In this document: piece by piece, positions 6,147-12,068 of the stretch
Layout of the letters: every line of letters begins with the position of its first letter
How positions within the stretch are numbered: the first letter of the stretch is position 1
From: UBA2632 sp964452155
Lineage (GTDB): Bacteria > Bacteroidota > Bacteroidia > Bacteroidales > Dysgonomonadaceae
Assembly: GCA_964452155.1 (NCBI GenBank)
Contig: CAYVLC010000080.1
Coordinates: forward strand, 1-12,068
DNA: 12,068 bases
Direction: 5' to 3'
Notes under the pieces: model-generated
Database searches by the model: none
Seen by the model: the letters and a program-made list of their open reading frames with translations, nothing else
Told to the model about the DNA's origin: nothing
Translations under genes and position numbers: made by a program

Positions 6147-6989
6147 ATGAAGCATCTCATTGATAATTTAATCGAATTGGCATTTGCAGAAGATGTAGGA
6201 GAGGGCGATCATACCACACTTTGCAGTATTCCCGATAGTGCTATTGGCAAAGCCTCTCTTATAATAAAAGAAGCCGGCATACTGGCAGGTGTAGAGGTAG
6301 GTGTAGAAGTGTTTCACAAACTAGACTCCAAACTCAGCATAGATGTTCTTATAAAAGATGGTTCAAAGGTAGTACCAGGCGATTGTGTATTTACGGTGGA
6401 AGGCAAAGTGCAGTCTATTTTGCAAGCAGAGCGCACAGTATTGAATATAATGCAACGAATGAGCGGAATAGCTACTACAACTAGCAACTATGTAGCCCTT
6501 ATAGATGGCACTGATGCAAAGGTGCTCGACACACGTAAAACTACTCCAGGCATGCGCTTGCTAGAGAAGCAGGCTGTGAAAATGGGCGGTGGCGAAAATC
6601 ATAGAATAGGACTATTTGATATGATTTTGTTGAAAGACAATCACATTGATTTTGCAGGAGGTATAGAGAAAGCGATAACTGGAGCTAAACACTACTTGAA
6701 AGATAAAAACAAATCTTTGAAAATCGAAATTGAAGTGAGAAACATGGACGAACTCCGCGAGGTGTTGCGTGTGGGGGGCGTTGACAGGATAATGCTTGAC
6801 AATTTTACCCCCGAAGCAACTAAAGAGGCAGTACAGTTTGTGGCTGGTCGTGTAAAGTTGGAGTCGTCGGGCGGAATTACCAGCGAAACCATTCGTAGTT
6901 ATGCCCAGGCAGGAGTAGATTATATTTCTGTTGGTGCACTCACACATTCGGTAAAGGGTCTTGATATGAGTCTTCTTGCAACGAGCTAA
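6147..6989 (+). CDS. nadC: Nicotinate-nucleotide pyrophosphorylase (carboxylating)
   Basis: Quinolinate phosphoribosyltransferase: converts quinolinate and PRPP to nicotinate mononucleotide, CO2 and pyrophosphate in de novo NAD synthesis. At 280 residues it has the usual length. In order: N-terminal AEDVGEGDHTT (14-24), QAERTVLNIMQRMSGIAT (93-110), the substrate-binding block DTRKTTPGMRLLEK (128-141), GGGENHRIGLFDMILLKDNH (147-166), IEIEVRNMDE (193-202), IMLDNF (215-220), ESSGGI (239-244) and the C-terminal phosphate-site strand YISVGALTHS (259-268). All core Arg, Lys and His positions of the family appear present. nadA and nadB are not in the window. It begins a co-directional run of four genes; the next start lies 10 bases after its stop, so at least those two are probably cotranscribed. 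Confidence 0.97.
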   Translation: MKHLIDNLIELAFAEDVGEGDHTTLCSIPDSAIGKASLIIKEAGILAGVEVGVEVFHKLDSKLSIDVLIKDGSKVVPGDCVFTVEGKVQSILQAERTVLNIMQRMSGIATTTSNYVALIDGTDAKVLDTRKTTPGMRLLEKQAVKMGGGENHRIGLFDMILLKDNHIDFAGGIEKAITGAKHYLKDKNKSLKIEIEVRNMDELREVLRVGGVDRIMLDNFTPEATKEAVQFVAGRVKLESSGGITSETIRSYAQAGVDYISVGALTHSVKGLDMSLLATS

Positions 6990-6999
6990 TAGATACACA

Positions 7000-7428
7000 A
7001 TGAATGTAAATAAAAATAAACAACTATTGCTAGATAAGCGTTACATGCGTATGGCGCAAATTTGGGCCGAGAATTCTTATTGTAAACGACGTCAGGTGGG
7101 AGCCCTTTTGGTGAAAAACAAAATGATTATCTCTGATGGGTACAATGGTACACCTTCTGGCTTTGAGAATGTGTGTGAAGACGAGGATAATGTAACAAAA
7201 CCTTATGTGCTTCATGCAGAGGCAAATGCTATAACCAAGGTGGCCCGCTCAAACAATAGTAGCGAGGGGGGTACATTGTATGTTACTTCTTCGCCTTGCA
7301 TAGAGTGTGCCAAGCTCATCATACAATCGGGTATTGTACGTGTTGTTTATGCCGATTCTTATCGCTTAAGCGATGGTGCAGAGTTGCTGATGCGCGCAAA
7401 CATAGAAATTGTTTGCATTGAGTTGTAA
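7000..7428 (+). CDS. dCMP deaminase family protein (ComEB-like)
   Basis: Zinc-dependent cytidine/deoxycytidylate deaminase, most likely dCMP to dUMP, which feeds thymidylate synthase. The 142-residue protein has the two zinc motifs: His72-Ala-Glu74 (LHAEANAI; Glu is the proton shuttle) and Pro99-Cys100-x-x-Cys103 (SSPCIECAKLI). The ligand-site loop SDGYNGTPSGFENVCE (45-60) is characteristic of the dCMP deaminase branch rather than tRNA or free-cytidine deaminases. The frame extends to a TTG at 6976 inside nadC, but the ATG at 7000 gives a normal N-terminus and a 10-base gap, so it is preferred. Substrate is inferred from family; a related (deoxy)cytidine nucleotide cannot be excluded. Confidence 0.9.
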   Translation: MNVNKNKQLLLDKRYMRMAQIWAENSYCKRRQVGALLVKNKMIISDGYNGTPSGFENVCEDEDNVTKPYVLHAEANAITKVARSNNSSEGGTLYVTSSPCIECAKLIIQSGIVRVVYADSYRLSDGAELLMRANIEIVCIEL

Positions 7429-7510
7429 ACTATTTTTAGAGACTCACGGATTTGATATATTATTTTTAAAAGAGCAAATTGTTTAATTTATTATACATAT
7501 ATATACATAG

Positions 7511-9178
7511 ATGAACACCGAAAAAAGATTACGTGCTTGGCTTCCTTTGTTGATTGCACTAGGCATTGTTGTGGGTATTTTCATTGGAAACACTTATTCT
7601 GTTTTCGACTTTGGTAGTGGCAGAACTGGGTCTAGCAAATTTAACTCGGTGCTTCGTTACATAGACGAAACTTATGTTGACACCATAGATATGTCTGCAT
7701 TTCTAGAAGAAGCCATCCCTAGCATTGTTGAAGGATTAGATCCTCATTCTCGGTATTTCACATCTGAGCAAATGTTGCGATTGACCGAAGAACTCGAAGG
7801 GCATTTCTCTGGAATAGGGGTAGAGTTTTTTGTTCAACAAGATACAATAGTGGTGATGGGTATTATTAATGGCGGCCCTTCTGAAGCTGCAGGCATACTG
7901 CCAGGCGATAGAATTGTTACTGTTAATGACTCATTGGTTGCGGGTAAAGCCATTACTAATTCGGGGGTAGTAGAGAACCTGAGAGGCGAAAGCGGATCTA
8001 AAGTAACATTGGGTATTTATAGAAAACCAAACCCCGAGTTGTTATCAATAACTGTTACGCGCGGAGATATACCAGTAAATAGTGTTGAGGCTGCCTATAT
8101 GATAACCGAAGAGATAGGTCTTATAAAGGTGGTGAAATTTGGTGGTAATACATTTAATGAGTTTATTTCGGCCATTTCGAAACTCAAAAACCAAGGTTGT
8201 AAATCTTTTATTATCGATTTGCGTGGCAATGAAGGTGGCTACCTAGAGGCTGCTACCTCTATGACAAATGAGTTTTTGCCAAAAGGAAATCTTATTGTTT
8301 ATGCCGAGGGGCGTAGTTTTCCACGTACAGATAGCTATGCTACAGGTACGGGTACTTGCAAAACGAATGATATGGTGGTGCTTATAGATGAATTGAGTGC
8401 TTCGTCGAGCGAAATATTTGCCGGAGCTGTGCAAGACAACGATAGAGGACTCATTATTGGCAGACGATCGTTTGGTAAAGGGCTGGTTCAGAGTCAGCGT
8501 GTGTACGATGATGGTTCTGCAATGCGACTCACAGTTGCTCGTTACTACACAGCATCTGGAAGATCTATTCAGCGCAGTTACGAAAAAGGGAAGAATGCTG
8601 AGTATGAAATGGAAGCTGTGTATAGATACATGCAAGGCGACTATGCCGACACAGATACAATAGACTCTTTGCACATAACTCCATTTAAGACAATGGGAGG
8701 CAGAACAGTATATGGTGGGTCGGGTATTATGCCCGATGTTTTCGTTCCGCGCGATTCGGTTGTGATGAATTCTTATTACAACTCGCTGATGAGCAAAGGC
8801 TACGTACAAGAATATGCCGCATACTATACAGATGCCAACCGAGATAGGTTGCAGGAATTTGAATCGTGGAGCGAATTGAATGAGTATTTAAAGAAACAGC
8901 CCATTCTACTCAATCTTGTGAGTTTTGCCGATTCAAAAGGTATTCGTAGGAGACCATACTTGATAAACGAATCTCGTGAACTGCTCGAAAGTATATTGCG
9001 AGGCTTTATTGTAAGGCATTTTTGGGGATATGATGGTTATTATCCTGTCTATTTTGAATCGGACAATTTAGTTAATAAAGCCGTCGAGCTTTTAGAAACA
9101 GGTAAGGCTACGCCAAATGCTATTATTAACGAAGAATATAAGGAGCATTCTCTTATCGAAGGCACCTTAACTGATTAG
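7511..9178 (+). CDS. S41 family carboxy-terminal processing protease
   Basis: A 555-residue envelope protease of the C-terminal processing (CtpA/Tsp) type. An N-terminal membrane anchor (about 11-27, LPLLIALGIVVGIFIGN) suggests a periplasm-facing catalytic part. Then come an S41 N-terminal region (45-85, with GLDPHSRYF), a PDZ domain (about 93-185, starting LEGHFSGIGVEF) and the S41 core. The catalytic Ser298 (SASSSEIF) and Lys323 (SFGKG) are 25 residues apart, as in the Ser/Lys dyad of Tsp. IDLRGNEGG (235-243) is the conserved strand before the active site. About 140 residues follow the core and are not explained by the S41 domain. The gene lies 82 bases after the deaminase stop and 31 before the cyclo-ligase; no TAnnTTTG box was found in the 82-base gap, which favours cotranscription. 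Confidence 0.93.
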   Translation: MNTEKRLRAWLPLLIALGIVVGIFIGNTYSVFDFGSGRTGSSKFNSVLRYIDETYVDTIDMSAFLEEAIPSIVEGLDPHSRYFTSEQMLRLTEELEGHFSGIGVEFFVQQDTIVVMGIINGGPSEAAGILPGDRIVTVNDSLVAGKAITNSGVVENLRGESGSKVTLGIYRKPNPELLSITVTRGDIPVNSVEAAYMITEEIGLIKVVKFGGNTFNEFISAISKLKNQGCKSFIIDLRGNEGGYLEAATSMTNEFLPKGNLIVYAEGRSFPRTDSYATGTGTCKTNDMVVLIDELSASSSEIFAGAVQDNDRGLIIGRRSFGKGLVQSQRVYDDGSAMRLTVARYYTASGRSIQRSYEKGKNAEYEMEAVYRYMQGDYADTDTIDSLHITPFKTMGGRTVYGGSGIMPDVFVPRDSVVMNSYYNSLMSKGYVQEYAAYYTDANRDRLQEFESWSELNEYLKKQPILLNLVSFADSKGIRRRPYLINESRELLESILRGFIVRHFWGYDGYYPVYFESDNLVNKAVELLETGKATPNAIINEEYKEHSLIEGTLTD

Positions 9179-9209
9179 TTTTCTACAGGTATTAGATAAG
9201 ACAGCTAAG

Positions 9210-9761
9210 ATGATGAAGATGAAACAATCTTTAAGAAAAGAAATTGAATTGTTGAAAAGCAAGTATTCTGATGAAGATTTGCGTAGTTTCTCAACGCAAG
9301 TTTTTCAACGACTAGCACAAACCCAAGTATTCAAAGAGGCAAAGTGCATACTTGCTTATTATAGTTTTGGACAGGAAGTGTTTACACACGATTTCATAGA
9401 AGAGTATGCGCTGGAAAAAAAGATAATCCTTCCAGTAGTAAAAAAAGATAAGCTAGTGCTCAAAGAATATAAAGGCAAAGCAGATATGAAGCAATCGGGC
9501 TTTGGTATATTAGAGCCTACAGGTCTTGACTTCACAGATTATTCTCAAATAGATTTAGGAATAATTCCAGGAGTAGCTTTCGGTAGAGATTTAAATAGAC
9601 TTGGCAGAGGCAAGGCGTATTACGACAAACTGTTGCCTCTTCTTGATGCCGCTTATTTGGTTGGAGTTTGTTTTTCGTTTCAGCTGAAAGATAAAATACC
9701 AATCGAGTCACATGACTTTCGGATGAACACTATAATTACGGAGCATGAAATGATTGTTTAG
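9210..9761 (+). CDS. 5-formyltetrahydrofolate cyclo-ligase
   Basis: Methenyl-THF synthetase family: ATP-dependent conversion of 5-formyl-THF to 5,10-methenyl-THF, returning stored or inhibitory folate to the one-carbon pool. At 183 residues it has typical length. The N-terminal basic K..LRKE pattern (5-11) is usual for ATP contact. The family signature is GVAFGRDLNRLGRGKAYYDK (121-140), and the C-terminal pattern PIESHDFRMNTIITE (164-178) is also characteristic. Three in-frame ATGs at 9210, 9213 and 9219 are possible starts; the first is used by convention. It is last in the co-directional run from nadC and is followed by a strong terminator. Substrate is assigned from family. Confidence 0.95.
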   Translation: MMKMKQSLRKEIELLKSKYSDEDLRSFSTQVFQRLAQTQVFKEAKCILAYYSFGQEVFTHDFIEEYALEKKIILPVVKKDKLVLKEYKGKADMKQSGFGILEPTGLDFTDYSQIDLGIIPGVAFGRDLNRLGRGKAYYDKLLPLLDAAYLVGVCFSFQLKDKIPIESHDFRMNTIITEHEMIV

Positions 9762-9789
9762 GAAATAATAGCAAAAAAGGCGCCAATTC

Positions 9790-9807
9790 AGAAAGTATTT
9801 ACTTTCT
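9790..9807. repeat. Short hairpin between convergent genes
   Basis: AGAAAGTA (9790-9797) and TACTTTCT (9800-9807) are perfect inverted arms separated by two bases; in RNA this would be about 7 pairs with a 4-base loop. No T run follows directly, so it is not a terminator by itself. Confidence 0.6.
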
Positions 9808-9817
9808 AATCTGTTGT

Positions 9818-9835
9818 ATTGCCTTTAAAGGCAAT
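9818..9835. repeat. Perfect 18-base palindrome
   Basis: ATTGCCTTTAAAGGCAAT is fully self-complementary. It lies between the hairpin at 9790-9807 and the terminator at 9839-9881. It could be part of a composite transcription end for both convergent genes or a DNA-binding site. Confidence 0.6.
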
Positions 9836-9838
9836 AAG

Positions 9839-9881
9839 AAAGGAGACTACTTACTTTTATGAGTAAATAGTCTCCTTTTTT
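9839..9881 (+). terminator. Strong rho-independent terminator
   Basis: GGAGACTA (9842-9849) pairs with TAGTCTCC (9868-9875); after one C/A mismatch TTACT and AGTAA extend the stem, leaving a short loop. Six T follow (9876-9881), and A residues before the left arm can pair with them, giving weaker activity on the other strand. It ends the cyclo-ligase transcript and may also serve the convergent ABC transporter. Confidence 0.85.
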
Positions 9882-9926
9882 CTTAACCCCAGAGAGTTTT
9901 TTATGCCTTTCTGCTTTAAACAAGTC

Positions 9927-11759
9927 TCAATTTGATAATTGGAGATTGTATAACTTGGTGTAGAAGCCGTCTTTGTCGTACAACAAATCATGAGGCCCTT
10001 GCTCTACAATTTCGCCTTCATGTATAACATAAATTTCATCTGCATTCTTTATTGTCGAAAGTCTGTGAGCAATTACAATTGTTGTTCTATTTTTCATCAA
10101 TCGCTCTAGTGCCTCTTGTACTAGTTTCTCCGATTCTGTGTCGAGTGCCGATGTTGCTTCATCAAGAATTAATATTTGTGGGTTTTTCAGTATTGCTCGT
10201 GCTATACTGATGCGCTGACGTTGACCACCAGATAGTTTTCCTCCACGATCACCAATATTAGTGTCATATCCTTTTGGTGTTGCCATTATAAATTCATGCG
10301 CATTGGCTATTTTAGCGGCTTCTTCCACCTCTGCCTTTGTTGCATTATCTACACCAAAAGCTATATTATTGAAGAAGGTATCATTAAAAAGAATAGCCTC
10401 TTGATTTACATTTCCCATCTGCGAGCGCAGGTTCTTTAAAGACGAGTCTTTGATATTAACAGAATCAATATTTATTTCTCCTTTGTGTATGTCGTAAAAG
10501 CGAGGCAGCAAATCTACCATGGTTGACTTGCCCGACCCAGATTGTCCAACGAGTGCGATTGTCTTGCCTTTGTTGATTTTTAAATTCATACCTTTAATAA
10601 CCCAGTCGTTTTGATATTTGAACCAAACATCTTTGAACTCTATATATTTTTGAAACTTTACTTCCGTAGGATTTGTCTTTTCAACAATATTGTTTTCAGC
10701 ATCTAATATTTTGTCTATACGTTCCATTGATGCTAGTCCTCTTTGAATAGCATACGAAGCTTTTGTAAGGTCTTTGGCTGGGTTAATTATAAGATAAAAT
10801 ACGGTGAGGTAATAAATAAAGACCGAGGCATCGAGCAAAGAATTGTCTTTTAGAATTAATGAACCTCCAAACCATAATACAATGGCAATAGTGATGGTGC
10901 CTAATAACTCGCTCATTGGATGAGCCAGATATTGCCGACGGGCTATACGGTTTGACATTTGTCTGAACTCATCGCTTCCACTATGGAAACGATCGGATAT
11001 CTTCTTTTCAGCATTGAAGGCTTTTATTATGCGTAAACCTCCCAATGTTTCTTCAATTTGAGACATTAGTTCGCCCCATTTGTTTTGTGCTTCAAAAGAG
11101 CTTCGCTTTAGTTTTTTACCCACTGCACCCATTATATAACCCATTATGGGTAATAGAACAAATACAAAGATTGTAAGTTCCCAGCTTATAAGAAACATAG
11201 TAGAAAGAAACACCACAATCATTATCGGGTTTTTGAGCATCATCTCTAGTGAGCTCATCACAGAGTTTTCCACTTCATTTACATCGCCTGACATACGAGC
11301 TAGAATATCGCCCTTGCGTTCTTCAGAGAAAAAACCAATGGGTAGGTCAAGAATTTTGTCATTTATGTTGTTACGAATATCTTTTACTACCCCAGTGCGT
11401 ATCGGAACAACATAGTAGGTACTCAGAAATGCTGCCCCAGTTTTAAGCGCTGTCATTATAATAAGTATTATAGCTAATGCCAACAAAACAAAACTTGGGC
11501 CATGTGAGTTTATAATATCACCTATATACCAGTAGCCATTGTTCTTTGCTATATCTAGCGACGAAATACCAGGAGTGTTCCAAGCAATAAAATCGTAGGA
11601 GTCCGGAGTTGCTTTAAATAGTATCTGTAATATAGGTATAATCAAGGCAAATGAAAACACATTTAATAGCGCATTGATTACATTGAATATAAGATTTAGT
11701 ATAATGTAATTCTTATAGGGAGGAAGAAATCTCTTTGCAATTCTTATAACACCGTTCAT
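9927..11759 (-). CDS. ABC exporter, MsbA-like half-transporter
   Basis: A 610-residue half-transporter that would work as a homodimer in the inner membrane, probably exporting a lipid or other hydrophobic compound; substrate not determinable. A six-helix type-1 transmembrane domain (about 1-335) has hydrophobic spans near 18-48, 89-115, 177-212 and 284-326. An extra polar loop (50-88) separates the first two helices. The nucleotide-binding domain follows: Walker A GQSGSGKST (405-413), Q-loop Gln453, signature LSGGQRQ (509-515), Walker B ILILDE (529-534) and H-loop His565. All ATPase motifs are intact. MsbA itself is near 580 residues, so this is slightly longer. The ATG at 11759 gives MNGVIRIAKRFLPPYK, a typical start. 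It stands alone, convergent with the cyclo-ligase. Confidence 0.92.
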   Translation of the reverse strand: MNGVIRIAKRFLPPYKNYIILNLIFNVINALLNVFSFALIIPILQILFKATPDSYDFIAWNTPGISSLDIAKNNGYWYIGDIINSHGPSFVLLALAIILIIMTALKTGAAFLSTYYVVPIRTGVVKDIRNNINDKILDLPIGFFSEERKGDILARMSGDVNEVENSVMSSLEMMLKNPIMIVVFLSTMFLISWELTIFVFVLLPIMGYIMGAVGKKLKRSSFEAQNKWGELMSQIEETLGGLRIIKAFNAEKKISDRFHSGSDEFRQMSNRIARRQYLAHPMSELLGTITIAIVLWFGGSLILKDNSLLDASVFIYYLTVFYLIINPAKDLTKASYAIQRGLASMERIDKILDAENNIVEKTNPTEVKFQKYIEFKDVWFKYQNDWVIKGMNLKINKGKTIALVGQSGSGKSTMVDLLPRFYDIHKGEINIDSVNIKDSSLKNLRSQMGNVNQEAILFNDTFFNNIAFGVDNATKAEVEEAAKIANAHEFIMATPKGYDTNIGDRGGKLSGGQRQRISIARAILKNPQILILDEATSALDTESEKLVQEALERLMKNRTTIVIAHRLSTIKNADEIYVIHEGEIVEQGPHDLLYDKDGFYTKLYNLQLSN

Positions 11760-12068
11760 ATTGACTATCTTTTTTAATGTAATTGTAGGTTTATCTCTTT
11801 TATAAATATATTATTTGAGAGCGCAATGTAGCTATAAATCGGGATATTTCATTGTTTTTGAACTATCGAATAAACTAATAGTATTGCTTTTCAAAAATAG
11901 TTCATTTATTTTTATCTCATTACAAGTCTTGAAATATGATAGTTAGTCCTTTCCTTAAGGAGATAAGTATATAGCAGACCTAAGTTATTTGAAAAAGTAT
12001 TTGGCGTATCAATAAAAAGGTTTTATCTTTGCATCCGCTTTTAGAGATAGAGGCAATTTGTTTGAGAA
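11760..12068. other. Gene-free right flank with outward promoter
   Basis: No coding region is supported here. The stretch is very AT-rich. It holds the upstream region of the ABC exporter, for which no full TAnnTTTG match was found (TACATTG on the minus strand near 11830 is the closest), a short palindrome TCCTTAAGGA (11952-11961), and a plus-strand promoter near the edge. Confidence 0.55.
12000..12031 (+). promoter_or_regulatory. Bacteroidota-type promoter reading out of the window
   Basis: TTTG (12000-12003), 20 bases, then TATCTTTG (12024-12031) followed by CATCC matches the TTTG...TAnnTTTG consensus. Transcription would begin near 12038 and continue past the right edge, so the gene it serves is not visible. 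Confidence 0.65.

Noticed and set aside
8243..8809. Long antisense open frame inside the S41 protease gene
   Set aside because: Its translation is rich in Cys, His and Ser with no recognisable domain, and it lies wholly opposite a clear conserved gene; it is a codon-use shadow.
1..12068. Search for a defence island, mobile element, CRISPR array or biosynthetic cluster
   Set aside because: All well-supported genes are single housekeeping, repair or transport functions. No transposase, integrase, repeat array, toxin-antitoxin pair or unusual composition island was seen.

Overview
The window looks like ordinary chromosomal DNA from a member of the Bacteroidota, most likely the Bacteroidales. 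The base composition is AT-rich. Starts lack a convincing Shine-Dalgarno sequence, and most upstream regions carry the phylum-specific -7 promoter box TAnnTTTG, in three cases with an upstream TTG or TTTG at a plausible -33 distance. The proteins (peptidase E, an AlkD-like HEAT protein, RlmH, NadC, dCMP deaminase, S41 protease, 5-formyl-THF cyclo-ligase, an MsbA-like ABC exporter) fit that assignment. I see no insertion sequence, phage gene, tRNA, rRNA or CRISPR array.

Layout. Positions 1-345 are almost empty: a doubtful short reading frame and an imperfect inverted repeat. pepE (346-1056, minus) is divergent from an AlkD-family gene (1174-1842, plus), which converges on a 61-residue two-helix membrane protein (1839-2024, minus); the two stop codons overlap. 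Upstream of the latter on the same strand is a secreted alpha/beta hydrolase (2189-3598, minus), divergent from a GNAT/carbon-nitrogen hydrolase fusion (3859-5403, plus). A likely terminator follows, then rlmH (5521-5994, minus) back to back with nadC (6147-6989, plus). nadC leads a probable four-gene unit: nadC, dCMP deaminase (7000-7428), S41 carboxy-terminal protease (7511-9178) and 5-formyl-THF cyclo-ligase (9210-9761), closed by a strong terminator at 9839-9881. An ABC exporter (9927-11759, minus) converges on that terminator. The last 309 bases have no gene but contain a good promoter reading out of the window.

How the genes may work together. The nadC unit joins NAD synthesis, dUMP supply for thymidylate synthesis and folate salvage, so it has a nucleotide and cofactor theme, with an envelope protease inserted. 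The other genes are single housekeeping or repair functions. I did not find a convincing undescribed system. The most useful leads are small: an inverted repeat exactly filling a promoter spacer, a leader hairpin before nadC, stacked palindromes between convergent genes, a duplicated start codon, and the GNAT/nitrilase fusion of unknown substrate.
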